Of a stretch of 64,000 nucleotides of DNA, positions 34,262-43,357 are shown in pieces. Made by a program: the position numbers and the translations under genes. Every line of letters starts with the position of its first letter. Positions within the stretch are counted from its first letter, which is position 1. Where the stretch lies: contig DASUGU010000072.1 in assembly GCA_036273855.1 (NCBI GenBank), positions 95,961 to 159,960 on the forward strand, given 5' to 3'. The notes beneath the pieces were generated by a model. The model saw only the letters and a list, made by a program, of their open reading frames with translations, was not told where the DNA came from and ran no database searches. The stretch is from DATEPR01 sp036273855 (GTDB taxonomy: Bacteria > Actinomycetota > Actinomycetes > Mycobacteriales > Pseudonocardiaceae).

Positions 34262-35401
34262 ATGCCGGAAGCACCGCACCTGGCCGTGGCACTGGTGGAC
34301 GCCGGCTGGCACCCGGCGGCGTGGCGTGAGCCGGACGCCCGGCCGGCCGAGCTGTTCACCGCCGGCTACTGGACCGACCTGGTGCGCGAGGCCGAGCGCG
34401 GCCTGCTGGACCTGGTGACGTTCGAGGACTCGCTGGCCGTGCAGTCCACCCACCGCGACCGGCACGACGACCGGGTGGACCAGGTGCGCGGCCGGCTGGA
34501 CGCGGTGCTGGTCGCGGCCAGGGTCGCGCCGCTCACCCAGCACATCGGGCTGGTGCCGACGGTGGTGGTGCCGCACACCGAGCCGTTCCACATCTCCAAG
34601 GCGATCGCCACGCTGGACTTCGTCAGCGGCGGCCGGGCGGGTGTGCGGGTGGTGGCGACGGCGTGGCCGCACGAGACGGCGCACGTCGGGCGGCGCGAGT
34701 TCGCCGAGCCGTTCGACGCCGAACGGTTCGCCGAGACCGCCGACTACGTGGACGTGGTGCGGCGGCTGTGGGACTCGTGGGAGGACGACGCCGAGATCAG
34801 GGACGTGGCGACCGGCCGGTTCGTCGACGTCGACAAGCTGCACTACATCGACTTCGAGGGTCGCTGGTTCAACGTCAAGGGCCCCTCGATCACGCCACGT
34901 CCGCCACAGGGCCAGCCTGTCGTCGCCGTACTCGCCCACAGCACCGAGCCGATCCGCCTGGCCGCGCGGACGGCGGACGTCGTGTTCGTGACACCGCGCT
35001 GGACGGCGGACATCGCACCGCTGCTGGCCGAGATCCGCGCCGAGGAGGCGGCCGCCGGACGGGCCGAGCCGCTGCGGGTGTTCGCGGATCTGGTGGTGTT
35101 CCTGGGCGCGGACCGGTTGGCGCGGCTGAACGACGTGGCGGGTACGGAGTTCACGTCCGACGCGGCCGTGTTCGGCGGTACCGCGAGCGAGTTGGCCGAC
35201 CTGGTGCTGGAGTGGCACGCGGCCGGTGTCTCCGGTGTCCGCCTGCGGCCCGGTACCCTGCCGCACGACCTGCGCGCCATCACCGGCGAGCTGGTGCCGG
35301 AACTGCGCCGCCGCAACGCCTTCCGCTCCGGGTACGAGGAGTCGACGCTGCGCGGCCGGCTCGGCCTGGACCGCCCCGCCAACCGCTACGTCACCACCTG
35401 A
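34262..35401 (+). CDS. LLM-class FMN-dependent monooxygenase
   Basis: 379 aa luciferase-like TIM barrel. TFEDSLAVQ, HISKAIATLDFVSGGRAGVRVV (flavin-binding core) and the YIDFEGRWFNVKGPSI segment identify the NtaA/SnaA/DszA branch, which oxidises nitrilotriacetate, pristinamycin or sulphur heterocycles with reduced FMN. The substrate here is unknown. GGGAGG precedes the ATG. No flavin reductase is next to it. Confidence 0.88.
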   Translation: MPEAPHLAVALVDAGWHPAAWREPDARPAELFTAGYWTDLVREAERGLLDLVTFEDSLAVQSTHRDRHDDRVDQVRGRLDAVLVAARVAPLTQHIGLVPTVVVPHTEPFHISKAIATLDFVSGGRAGVRVVATAWPHETAHVGRREFAEPFDAERFAETADYVDVVRRLWDSWEDDAEIRDVATGRFVDVDKLHYIDFEGRWFNVKGPSITPRPPQGQPVVAVLAHSTEPIRLAARTADVVFVTPRWTADIAPLLAEIRAEEAAAGRAEPLRVFADLVVFLGADRLARLNDVAGTEFTSDAAVFGGTASELADLVLEWHAAGVSGVRLRPGTLPHDLRAITGELVPELRRRNAFRSGYEESTLRGRLGLDRPANRYVTT

Positions 35402-35418
35402 GCCCTGTGCGCAACTGT

Positions 35419-35432
35419 TGCGTGATGACGCA
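35419..35432. promoter_or_regulatory. Palindrome TGCGT-N4-ACGCA
   Basis: TGCGTGATGACGCA lies 47 bp upstream of a short Trp-rich ORF. A TAGCCT -10-like element follows at 35460-35465, with no convincing -35. Possible operator for that ORF. Confidence 0.35.
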
Positions 35433-35478
35433 GCCACGGTTGCTCCCGAATCCCCCACATAGCCTGGGGTGAGCCGAC

Positions 35479-35583
35479 ATGCGGGGAGCACAATGTCCAC
35501 TTTGGATGGACTGGACGTGGATCTACCCACCATTACCCGAGTTGACCGCCGCACGGGCCGCCGACCGTGGTCAACCGGACTGA
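35479..35583 (+). CDS. Possible 34-aa Trp-rich peptide
   Basis: ATG 35479 follows GGGGTGAG by 5 nt and encodes a peptide starting MRGAQCPLWMDWTWIYPPLP and ending in RAADRGQPD. It has three Trp and one Tyr within eight residues. It overlaps the end of the convergent hydrolase gene by 13 bp. No function or family is recognised; it could be a small regulatory or secreted peptide, or a chance frame with a good ribosome site. Confidence 0.35.
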   Translation: MRGAQCPLWMDWTWIYPPLPELTAARAADRGQPD

Positions 35584-36176
35584 TACCGCCACTGTTCTGG
35601 CTGGCTGAACCGGAGGAAGTCACGAACCGCCTTGTTGTCGGTGTCGTCGCCAGGGTCCTGCCCGGACACCAGGTCCTGGGGCACGAGGTAGTGATAGCCG
35701 CGTTCCTGGGCGCCGAGTACCGCGTAGAGCACGCAGCAGATCAACTCGACCCCGCAGATGATCAGGCCATCGATGCCACGCTCGTCGAGAAAGTCCAGGA
35801 ATGCGGGACTTTGCCAGCAGTCGTACCGATACTTGACGACCAGACTCGCACCCGGGACCGGGTCGAGGAACAGCTCCGCACCCCACGAACCCGCGGCGCA
35901 GAGCCCACCCGGTCGTTCCCAGCCGCGCTGCCGCGGGCTAAGCCGCTCGAAGTCCAGGACCTGTTGTGTGTAGACGACATGCGCTCCCAGATCGGCTGCC
36001 TGACGGGCGAATCGGTCGGCCCGCCGGGCGGCGGCCGCGTTGTTGCCGTTCGTCACCGGTCCGCCGCCGAAAACCTCGGAGCTGCAGAAATCGTTCTGGA
36101 AGTCGACCAGTACCACGGATACCCGCTGGCGTGCCAGCGCGAAAAGCCCCTCAGCCACGTCCGTACGCCACCGCAT
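35571..36176 (-). CDS. Isochorismatase-like cysteine hydrolase
   Basis: 201 aa. The catalytic triad of the fold is visible: D25 in VLVDFQNDF, K115 in VVKYRYD and the Cys in GVELICC (C147/C148). The GVE-L replaces the usual GVxTxxC, a small deviation. Members hydrolyse nicotinamide, N-carbamoyl amides or isochorismate; the substrate is unknown. It lies 9 bp downstream of the GH65 gene stop on the same strand but has an unrelated function. Confidence 0.82.
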   Translation of the reverse strand: MRWRTDVAEGLFALARQRVSVVLVDFQNDFCSSEVFGGGPVTNGNNAAAARRADRFARQAADLGAHVVYTQQVLDFERLSPRQRGWERPGGLCAAGSWGAELFLDPVPGASLVVKYRYDCWQSPAFLDFLDERGIDGLIICGVELICCVLYAVLGAQERGYHYLVPQDLVSGQDPGDDTDNKAVRDFLRFSQPEQWRYQSG

Positions 36177-36185
36177 CGCCGGCCC

Positions 36186-38549
36186 TCAGTTTCCGGTCGC
36201 GTCCCGCCAGGACGCGGGTGCGCGGCCGGGTGGCTGTCGCGGCGCCGGCCGGGGCTCCAGAGCGGGCACCTCCCTGCGGACCGGCTCGGCCGCGGTGAGC
36301 GTGAACCGCTCGGTGTGGTGGCCGAGCTCCAGCGGTTCACCCTCCACCAGCGTGTAGACCGCCTCGTCGGCGGTGACCTCGACCCGCACCAGGCGGTTGC
36401 GGAAGAACAGCCGGAACACCAGCCGCGTCGAGCCGGGCGGCACCCGGGGCGCGAACGTCAGTGACCCGCCCGGCCGGTGTCGCATGCCGCCGAATCCGGC
36501 CACCAGCGCCAGCCACGACCCGGCCAGCGACGCGATGTGCAGGCCGTCCTTGGTGTTGTGCTCCAGGTCGTGCAGGTCCATCATCGCGGCCTCGCCGAGG
36601 TAGTCGGCCGCCAGGTCGAGGTGGCCGACCTCGGCGGCGAGCACCGACTGGACGCACGCGGACAGCGACGAGTCGCGGACCGTCAACGTCTCGTAGTAGT
36701 CGAAGTTCCTGGCCTTCTCCGCCGACGTGAACTCGTCCGGGCACAGGTACATGGCCAGCACCAGGTCCGCCTGCTTGACGACCTGCCTGCGGTACAGGTC
36801 GAAGTAGGCGTAGTGCAGCATCAGCGGATAGTTGTCCACCGGTGTGCGGTCGAAGTTCCAGACCTGGTGGTCGGTGAAGCCCTCGGCCTGCGGGTGCACG
36901 CCGAGCCGTTCGTCGTAGGGCACGGTCATCGCGGCCGCCGAGTGGCGCCAGCCGTCGGCCTCGTCGTCGTCGACGTTCAGTTCTGTGGCCCGGTCGGGGA
37001 ACCGGGCGACCGAGTCGGCCGCGGCGAGCAGGTTCGCCTTGGCCATCAGGTTCGTGTAGACGTTGTTGTCGGCCACCGCGCTGTACTCGTCGGGGCCGGT
37101 GACGCCGTCGATGCGGAACCGGCCCGCCGAGTCGAAATGCCCTACGGAGCACCACATCCGGGCCGTGGCGACGAGCAGGTCGGTGCCGACGGTGCTGTGG
37201 AACCGTTCGTCCTCGGTGGCGTCGATGTAGCGGACCACGGCGTTGGCGATGTCCGCGTTGACGTGGAACGCCGCCGTGCCGGCCGGCCAGTACGCGGACG
37301 ACTCGGCTCCGTCGATGGTCCGCCACGGGAACGCGGCACCGCTCAGGCCGAGTTCCGCGGCCCGGTTCTCCGCCTGCGGCAACATCTCGTGCCGCCAGCA
37401 CAGCGCGTCGGCCACCGCGTCGGGCAGCGTGTAGTTGAGTACCGGCAGCGCGAAGATCTCGCTGTCCCAGAAGCTGTGGCCGTCGTAGCCGGGCCCGGTG
37501 AGCCCCTTGGCCGCGATGGCGCGGCGTTCGGCGCGGGCACCGGCCTGGATGACGTGGTACAGGCCGAACCGGACGGCCTGCTGCACCTCGGGCTGACCGT
37601 CCAGTTCGACGTCGGCCCGCGTCCAGAAGTCGTCCAGGAACCGGCGCTGCCCGGTGACCAGCCCGTCCCAGCCGATCTGCCGTCCGGTGGCCAGCGCGCC
37701 GTCCACCTGGGCTCGCAGGCCGGCCGCGGACCGCTGCGCCGACCAGCCGTAGGCGACGAACTTCACCAGCCGCAGCCGCTGCCCCGGTTCCAGGTGCACG
37801 GTCACGGTGAGCCGGCCCAGGTTCCCCGACGCCTCCGGCCGGACGTCCAGGTCGACCGGCGCGTCCAGCACGTGGTCCATCGCGCAGGCCACCCGCAGGC
37901 CGCTGCGTTTGGTCTGGTGCAACAGGTTGACGCGGGTGGTGTCCATGTGGTGGTACAGCGGCGCGAGCGGCGCCTCCAGCGCGGCGGCCGTGCGCGGATC
38001 GGCGGTGGACAGCGGCAGGGGCGCGTTGGCCACCAGTTCGGACTGCAGCACCAGCCACGCCGGACCGTCCACCGGCGTGACGTCATAGCAGACCGCGGCG
38101 AGCGAGCGCTGGGTGAACGAGACCAGGCGGGTCGACGTGACCCGGACCGTGCGCCCGGTCGGTGCGGTCCACTCGGCCGCGCGGCGCAGCGTGCCGGCGC
38201 GGAAGTCCAGTTCCCTTTCGTGGGAACGGAGTTCGCCGTACCGGACGTCGAACGGCTCGTCGTCGACGAGCAGCCGGATCAGCTTGCCGTCGGTCACGTT
38301 GATCACGGTCTGCCCGGCCTCGGGGTAGCCGTAACCGGCCTCCGCGTAGGGCAGCGTCCTGATCTCGTAGACGCCGTTGAGGTAGCTGCCCGGCATGCCG
38401 TGCGGTTCGCCCTCGTCCAGGTTGCCGCGCCAGCCGATGTGGCCGTTGGACAACGCGAACAGCGATTCGCTCTGCGCCAGCATGTCCAGGTCGAGCGTCC
38501 GTTCGGTGAGCCGCCACGGGTCGGCGCCGAACGCCGGGTGCGGGATCAC
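36186..38549 (-). CDS. GH65 disaccharide phosphorylase or hydrolase
   Basis: 787 aa. (alpha/alpha)6 barrel with general acid E488 in GVTGPDEYS. Substrate-site GHSFWDSEIF is at 357-366, and the phosphate-site region HNTKDGLHIASLAG lies near the C-terminal third. Phosphorylases of this family split trehalose, maltose, kojibiose or nigerose with phosphate to give beta-glucose-1-phosphate. The coupled beta-phosphoglucomutase would convert that to glucose-6-phosphate, which argues for a true phosphorylase. Its ATG overlaps the mutase stop (ATGA). Which disaccharide is used cannot be read. Confidence 0.9.
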   Translation of the reverse strand: MIPHPAFGADPWRLTERTLDLDMLAQSESLFALSNGHIGWRGNLDEGEPHGMPGSYLNGVYEIRTLPYAEAGYGYPEAGQTVINVTDGKLIRLLVDDEPFDVRYGELRSHERELDFRAGTLRRAAEWTAPTGRTVRVTSTRLVSFTQRSLAAVCYDVTPVDGPAWLVLQSELVANAPLPLSTADPRTAAALEAPLAPLYHHMDTTRVNLLHQTKRSGLRVACAMDHVLDAPVDLDVRPEASGNLGRLTVTVHLEPGQRLRLVKFVAYGWSAQRSAAGLRAQVDGALATGRQIGWDGLVTGQRRFLDDFWTRADVELDGQPEVQQAVRFGLYHVIQAGARAERRAIAAKGLTGPGYDGHSFWDSEIFALPVLNYTLPDAVADALCWRHEMLPQAENRAAELGLSGAAFPWRTIDGAESSAYWPAGTAAFHVNADIANAVVRYIDATEDERFHSTVGTDLLVATARMWCSVGHFDSAGRFRIDGVTGPDEYSAVADNNVYTNLMAKANLLAAADSVARFPDRATELNVDDDEADGWRHSAAAMTVPYDERLGVHPQAEGFTDHQVWNFDRTPVDNYPLMLHYAYFDLYRRQVVKQADLVLAMYLCPDEFTSAEKARNFDYYETLTVRDSSLSACVQSVLAAEVGHLDLAADYLGEAAMMDLHDLEHNTKDGLHIASLAGSWLALVAGFGGMRHRPGGSLTFAPRVPPGSTRLVFRLFFRNRLVRVEVTADEAVYTLVEGEPLELGHHTERFTLTAAEPVRREVPALEPRPAPRQPPGRAPASWRDATGN

Positions 38550-39298
38550 CGCTCCGCCAGCAGGTCGGCCAGGTCGGTGACCACGACGTCGGCGCCGTGC
38601 TCGCGCAGCTCGTCGGCCTGCCCGACCCGGTCCACGCCGACGACGTAGCCGAACTTCCCGGCCCTACCCGCCGCGACACCGGCCAGCGCGTCCTCGAACA
38701 CGGCTCCCGCGGCAGGCTCGACGTCCAGCAGGCTGGCGGCCGCCAGGAACGTGTCCGGCGCCGGTTTGCCGGCCAGGTGCCGCTGTTTCGCGACGACGCC
38801 GTCGACCCGCACGTCCAGCAGGTCGGTCAGCCCGACGGACTCGACCACCTCGGCGCAGTTGGCGCTGGAGGACACCACCGCGGTGGGCAGCCCGGCGGCC
38901 CGCACCGCGTGCAGCAACCGCACCGACCCCGGGTAGGCGTCCACGCCGCCGGCCTTGATCCGCTCCAGCACCAGCTTGTTCTTCCGTTCGCTCAGCGCGT
39001 GCACGGTCTGCGCGTCCGGCGGGTCGTCGTCACTGCCCTCGGGCAGCTCGATGTGCCGGGATTCCAGGAACGCGCGGGTGCCGTCCTCGCGGGGCCTGCC
39101 GTCGACGTACTCGTCGTACTCGCGTACCGGGTCGAACGGCACGAACCGCTCATCGTGCTGCCGCGCCCACGCACGCAGGAACTCGTCGAACATCTGCTGC
39201 CAGGCGGCGGCGTGCACCGTCGCCGTGGCCGTCAGGACGCCGTCCAGGTCGAACAGGCAGGCCCGGACGTGGTCGGGCAGTCGCAGTCGTTCGGTCAC
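38546..39298 (-). CDS. Beta-phosphoglucomutase-like HAD phosphatase
   Basis: 250 aa. HAD motif I with nucleophile D17 and acid D19 (LFDLDGVLT), motif II SSS, motif III GKPAPDTFL and motif IV FEDALAG. A helical cap lies between. Converts beta-glucose-1-phosphate to glucose-6-phosphate in the standard pairing with GH65 enzymes. GTG start overlaps the TetR stop; its own stop overlaps the GH65 start, so all three genes are coupled. Confidence 0.9.
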   Translation of the reverse strand: MTERLRLPDHVRACLFDLDGVLTATATVHAAAWQQMFDEFLRAWARQHDERFVPFDPVREYDEYVDGRPREDGTRAFLESRHIELPEGSDDDPPDAQTVHALSERKNKLVLERIKAGGVDAYPGSVRLLHAVRAAGLPTAVVSSSANCAEVVESVGLTDLLDVRVDGVVAKQRHLAGKPAPDTFLAAASLLDVEPAAGAVFEDALAGVAAGRAGKFGYVVGVDRVGQADELREHGADVVVTDLADLLAER

Positions 39299-39960
39299 CG
39301 GTGTGCCCCTCCCCGGCTGAGCACCGCCTCGGCGATCCGCTCGGCCAACCAGGCTTCCGCGTCGTCATAACTCCACCCGAAGTCCACCACCAGCCGACGC
39401 CAGGACAGGTGGCCCAGGAAGTACGCGAACGTGTCGACGGCCTCCGGTACGCCGACCCGCAGCACGCCCAGCTCACCCAACCGCAGCGCCACCAGGTGCA
39501 GTGACCGGCGCAGCCGCTGCTCGGCGGCCTCGGCGCCGCTGGCGACGGCCTCGTCGACGTGCACGGTGCGGTGGATGAGATCGTAGAAATCGGCGAACGC
39601 CTCGGTGGCGAACCTGTTGGTCCGCACCGCGTCGCGCACGATGGCGGGCGGGTCGACCAGTTCGCTGTACTCGTCGACGGCCCTGCCCAGCCGGGGATCG
39701 GAGAACCGCTCCACCACGGCTTCCAGCAGTTGCGGCTTACCGCCGACGATACTGTAGACGGTCCCCGCCTCGACCCGGGCCGCGACGGCGATGTCCTCGA
39801 TGGTGGTGGCCAGGTACCCACGTTCGACGAACAACGCGCTGGCCGCGTCCAGGATCGCGGTGCGGGTCGCGACGTCGGCCTGCTGCCGGTGAGACCCCGG
39901 CCGATCAGCGGGTTCACCGCGGCCGAACTCCCCCGGGTCCGACCGGTGCGCGCCTGCCAT
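39295..39960 (-). CDS. TetR-family regulator of the GH65 operon
   Basis: 221 aa. HTH around 37-80: AILDAASALFVERGYLATTIEDIAVAARVEAGTVYSIVGGKPQLLEAVV. The C-terminal ligand domain is unassigned. First gene of the operon with the HAD and GH65 genes. A TetR with sugar-phosphorylase genes is less usual than LacI, so its ligand may not be the sugar. ATG 39960 is the start; the frame upstream is open but non-conserved. Confidence 0.88.
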   Translation of the reverse strand: MAGAHRSDPGEFGRGEPADRPGSHRQQADVATRTAILDAASALFVERGYLATTIEDIAVAARVEAGTVYSIVGGKPQLLEAVVERFSDPRLGRAVDEYSELVDPPAIVRDAVRTNRFATEAFADFYDLIHRTVHVDEAVASGAEAAEQRLRRSLHLVALRLGELGVLRVGVPEAVDTFAYFLGHLSWRRLVVDFGWSYDDAEAWLAERIAEAVLSRGGAHR

Positions 39961-40025
39961 GGCAGGTGACTCTACCTGGCCCGCCGGACCCCCACCCAGC
40001 AGTCCGGTGTGGACGTTCACCGGGC

Positions 40026-40505
40026 TCACGGCAGTACCGGGCGCAGCCACGGCGGCACCGGTCGGCCGTTGTCCGCGCACACCTCCAGCAGCTCGAGTGT
40101 CCAGCTCACGGTGTGCGCGAACACCTGTCCGGTCTCCTCGGGATCGGGTGCGGCCTCGACGATGTCCAGTTGTGTCTCGGCGTCATCGTGGTGGTTGTTG
40201 GCCAGTGCCAGCAGCACCCGCGCGGACGCCCGCTGGGCCGGTTCGGTCTCGTCGATGGAGCCGGGCAGGCCGGCACCGTCGCCGTCGGCGAGGGTCACCA
40301 GCAGGTCCTCCTCGGCGTCCGGGCCGATCAGGGTGTGCAGCATCTCGACATTGGCCTCGGCCAGTTCCAGCACGCTGTCCCGCAGCGTCAGGCCGCTCCC
40401 ACCGGCCAACCGGCCGAACCGCTCCAGCGCGCCATCCTCGTCACCGCGCCGCACGGCCCCGACCGCGCCGGCGATCGCGGCACGCAGCAACTCTCGGTCG
40501 GTCAT
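40026..40505 (-). CDS. Hypothetical helical protein
   Basis: 159 aa, Ala/Leu/Glu-rich and acidic, predicted all-alpha, with no signal peptide or membrane segment. It contains ASARVLLALANNHHDDAETQ and ends VPPWLRPVLP. I do not recognise a family. It sits between the TetR gene and the CrtI-like gene on the same strand. Coding is supported by GC-rich third positions and an ATG at a natural boundary. Confidence 0.6.
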   Translation of the reverse strand: MTDRELLRAAIAGAVGAVRRGDEDGALERFGRLAGGSGLTLRDSVLELAEANVEMLHTLIGPDAEEDLLVTLADGDGAGLPGSIDETEPAQRASARVLLALANNHHDDAETQLDIVEAAPDPEETGQVFAHTVSWTLELLEVCADNGRPVPPWLRPVLP

Positions 40506-40563
40506 GCGTCCTCCGCGTCCTCCGCGATGGGGTTGCCCGCTCCACCACAGGTGAAACGCCCCG

Positions 40564-42159
40564 TTATGCGTAGGCCGCGGCGATCGCCCTGCGCAGCACG
40601 GCCCAGTACACGCCGCCGCCGACGCCCGCTCTGGCCAGCGCGGCACGGGCCGCGTTGGCGCCCGGTCCACCGTGCACGGCGCCACCGGGATGGGCCGACG
40701 CACCGGCCAGGAACAACCGGTCGATCGGGGTGTCGGCGCGGCCGAGACCGGGCACCGGGCGGAACAGCAGTTGCTGGCCGGGCGCGGCGGTGCCGGCGTT
40801 GACGGCGCCGTCGACCAGGTTGGCGTCGGCCCGGGACAGGTCGGCGGGGCCCTGCACGCGCCGGCCGATGATCCGGCCGGTGAAACCGGGGGCGTTGTGT
40901 TCCACGGTCCGTTGCAGCACGTCCGCGTAGCGGGCCAGTTCACCGTCGGTCCACGGGCGGCCGTGCGGCACGTGGGTGTACGCCCAGGCCGACTCGGTGC
41001 CGGCGGGCGAGCGCGTCGGGTCGGCCGTGGTCATCTGGCCCAGCACCAGGAACGGCCGCTGCGCGACCCGGCCGGCGGCCAGGTCGGTGCTGTAGGCGGC
41101 CAGGCCGTCCAGGTCGGTGCCCAGGTGCACGGTCCCGGCGCCACCGACGGCCGGGTTGCGCCACGGGATCGGCCCGGACAGCGCCCAGTCCACCTTCACC
41201 ACGCCGTGGTCCCAGCGGAACGTGCGCAGGTCGCTGACCAGCCGGGCGGGCAGCAGGTCCGCGCCGACCAGCCCCAGGTACAGGGTCGGTGCCGGCACGG
41301 TGGCCAGCACCGCCTGCCTGGCCCGTACCAGGCGGCCCTGCGCGTCGGCCACGCCGACGGCCCGACCGCCAGCGGCGAGGACGCGGGTGACCGTGCGGCC
41401 GCACTCGATCCGGCCGCCGCGCGCGGCCAGCCGGTCGGCCAGCGCCCTGGCCAGCCGCCCGGCACCCCCCTCGGGCACCGGGAAACCGACGTCCTGGGCG
41501 GCCATGGACAGCAGCCAGCCGATCGCCGCTCCGCCCGCGTCACCAGGCCCCAGGTCCGTGTGCAGTGCGTTGCCGGCCAGCAGCAGCCGCCCGCCGTCGC
41601 CGGTGAACCGCTCCTCGCCCAGGGCACCGGCCGGCAGGGTGGCCAGGCGGGCGAACCGCAGCCCGTCGGCCGCGCCCAGCGTGCGCAGCAGCCGCAGTCC
41701 GGAGCGAACCGGCGGGAACGGCGTGAACAGGGCGTCCACCAGGTCGTGCCGGATCCGCGACCACGCGGCGAACTCGGCCCGCCAGGCGGCGCCGTCGCCC
41801 TGGGCGAACGCGGCCAGTGACGCCGCCGTCACCTCGACGTCCCGGGAGATCACCGCGCACCGGTCGTCGGGCAGCACGTGGGCCAGCACGGTGGGCGCCT
41901 GCCGCCAGCGCAGGCCGTAGCCCGCCAGGTCCAGCCCATGCAGGATCGGGGACAGCGCGGCCATCGGGTAGAACGCGCTGAACCGGTCGCTGCGGAAGCC
42001 GGGGACGAACTCGTCCGTGCACACGGCGCCACCGGGCCGGTCGGCGGACTCCAGGACCAGGACCTCCCAGCCCGCATCGGCCAGCAGGTTCGCGGCGACC
42101 AGCCCGTTCGGACCCGCCCCGATGACGACGGCGTCCACCGTCCGCACGGGCTCGGACAT
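40564..42159 (-). CDS. CrtI/PYROXD2-like FAD-dependent oxidoreductase
   Basis: 531 aa. N-terminal FAD-binding VVIGAGPNGLVAANLLADAGWEVLVLES, and a C-terminal FAD site DRLFLAGASAHPGGAVHGGPG. This is the phytoene-desaturase superfamily in the broad sense, but no carotenoid genes are nearby, so the substrate is open. AGGAG lies just before the ATG. No membrane helix beyond the dinucleotide fold. Confidence 0.87.
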   Translation of the reverse strand: MSEPVRTVDAVVIGAGPNGLVAANLLADAGWEVLVLESADRPGGAVCTDEFVPGFRSDRFSAFYPMAALSPILHGLDLAGYGLRWRQAPTVLAHVLPDDRCAVISRDVEVTAASLAAFAQGDGAAWRAEFAAWSRIRHDLVDALFTPFPPVRSGLRLLRTLGAADGLRFARLATLPAGALGEERFTGDGGRLLLAGNALHTDLGPGDAGGAAIGWLLSMAAQDVGFPVPEGGAGRLARALADRLAARGGRIECGRTVTRVLAAGGRAVGVADAQGRLVRARQAVLATVPAPTLYLGLVGADLLPARLVSDLRTFRWDHGVVKVDWALSGPIPWRNPAVGGAGTVHLGTDLDGLAAYSTDLAAGRVAQRPFLVLGQMTTADPTRSPAGTESAWAYTHVPHGRPWTDGELARYADVLQRTVEHNAPGFTGRIIGRRVQGPADLSRADANLVDGAVNAGTAAPGQQLLFRPVPGLGRADTPIDRLFLAGASAHPGGAVHGGPGANAARAALARAGVGGGVYWAVLRRAIAAAYA

Positions 42160-42237
42160 ATCTCCTGCATACCCCAGCCGGCTGCCGAACAGACCCGGTC
42201 ACCCGCCGGTGTACGCCGATCCCCGTAACACCGGGGA

Positions 42238-42759
42238 CTAGCGCGGCAGCGGCCGGAGCATGCGATGCGGCCTGGTCAGCGCCACGGTCACCGGGTCGGC
42301 GACCTCGGGCGGCGTGCCCAGACCCGGTCCCGGCGCGACGACCGTGTCGGCCACCGGGATCAGCACATCGCAGGCGGCGCAGCGACCGTCCCGGTCCAGC
42401 ACGCCGCCGTCCTGGGCGTGCCAGAACTCGCGGTGCGGGCCGGTCGGCGCGTAGTTGTCGTCACCCCACGCCATCAGCGACCGGATCGCCGGCCACAGCG
42501 AGACGCCGCGCTCGGTCAGCTCGTACTCGGCCCGGCGCCCGGTCCCGGGCACCTTCGCCAGGACGTCGGCCTCGACCAGCGCGGCCAGCCGGTCGGTGAG
42601 CACCGCCCTGGGCAGGCCGAGATGGGTGGCGAACTCGCCGAACCGCCGTACACCGAAGAACGCGTCCCGCACGATGAGCAGGGTCCACCGCTCACCCACG
42701 ATCTCGAGAGTCCTGGCCAGTGCGCATGCCTGGCCGGAATAGTCCCGGGGCAGAACCAT
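42238..42759 (-). CDS. HxlR-family winged-helix regulator
   Basis: 173 aa. CALARTLEIVGERWTLLIVRDAFFGVRRFGEF and LGLPRAVLTDRLAALVEADVL are the HxlR wing-helix signatures. A C-terminal extension carries a CAAC pair (RDGRCAACDVLIPVAD) that could bind a metal or sense oxidants. A TACGGT -10 element ends 8 bp before ATG 42759, so translation may be leaderless. An inverted repeat at 42780-42798 covers the likely -35. Confidence 0.88.
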   Translation of the reverse strand: MVLPRDYSGQACALARTLEIVGERWTLLIVRDAFFGVRRFGEFATHLGLPRAVLTDRLAALVEADVLAKVPGTGRRAEYELTERGVSLWPAIRSLMAWGDDNYAPTGPHREFWHAQDGGVLDRDGRCAACDVLIPVADTVVAPGPGLGTPPEVADPVTVALTRPHRMLRPLPR

Positions 42760-42779
42760 GCGCGGCACCGTACCGCAGA

Positions 42780-42798
42780 CGGTTCACCGACCGAACCG
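42780..42798. promoter_or_regulatory. Inverted repeat at the HxlR promoter
   Basis: CGGTTC-N7-GAACCG, perfectly symmetric arms, 8 bp upstream of the TACGGT -10 element (42767-42772). Candidate autoregulatory site. Confidence 0.5.
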
Positions 42799-42823
42799 AC
42801 CTCGTCCCGGGGCGCCGCACGGG

Positions 42824-43357
42824 CTACCAGGCGTCGCCGTCGCGCCAGTCGCAGGCCAGCTCACCGGTCAGATCCAGCGGTACGGCCAGCGGCAGAACGT
42901 AGATGGCATCGTCCTCGTCCTCGGTGCGCACCAGGCCGTCCGGCGTCAGCGTCCATGTGGTGCCCTGCCACCGCAACCAGCCCCGGCCGGTGTACAGCGG
43001 GACGGCCTGGTCGGTGGCGGCCAGCGCGCCCAGGTCGTAGCCGCCGCGGACGATCCGCTCCATCTCGGCCATCAGCGCCGACGCGCAGCCGTGCCGGCGG
43101 TGGTCGGCCCGCACGCCGAGGCCCTCGACGTAGCCGCAGCGCAGTGCCCGGCCGCCGTGCAGCATCCGGCGTGCCACCACCGAGGCGTGGCCGACGAGTT
43201 CGTCGCCGTCCCAGGCCGTGGCGTGCATGCCGCCCAGCGAGTGTTCCCAGTCCTGGTCGGAGAAGTCGCCGTCGAACGCGTCGGCCACCAGTCGCGCCGC
43301 CGCGGCCAGCACGTCGGGCGGGACGTCCGCGGTGTGCGCGGTCCGGATCGTGATCAG
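42824..43357 (-). CDS. Aminoglycoside 2'-N-acetyltransferase homologue, AAC(2')-I type
   Basis: 177 aa GNAT enzyme, about the length of mycobacterial AAC(2')-Ic (181 aa). It shares its hallmark blocks: DWEHSLGGMHA, ALRCGYVEGLGVRAD and the C-terminal ELACDWRDGDAW. The family acetylates the 2'-amine of gentamicin- or kanamycin-class drugs with acetyl-CoA; in mycobacteria the native role is uncertain. The only start that keeps the conserved N-terminus is CTG 43357, with GGGGAGG 6 nt upstream, in a CTGA overlap with the preceding gene. It is the last gene of an AAA/VWA operon, an unusual place for a resistance enzyme. Confidence 0.88.
   Translation of the reverse strand: MITIRTAHTADVPPDVLAAAARLVADAFDGDFSDQDWEHSLGGMHATAWDGDELVGHASVVARRMLHGGRALRCGYVEGLGVRADHRRHGCASALMAEMERIVRGGYDLGALAATDQAVPLYTGRGWLRWQGTTWTLTPDGLVRTEDEDDAIYVLPLAVPLDLTGELACDWRDGDAW

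Noticed and set aside
35469..36464. 331-codon rightward frame across the isochorismatase gene
   Set aside because: Antisense shadow; the minus-strand frame has the full catalytic triad.
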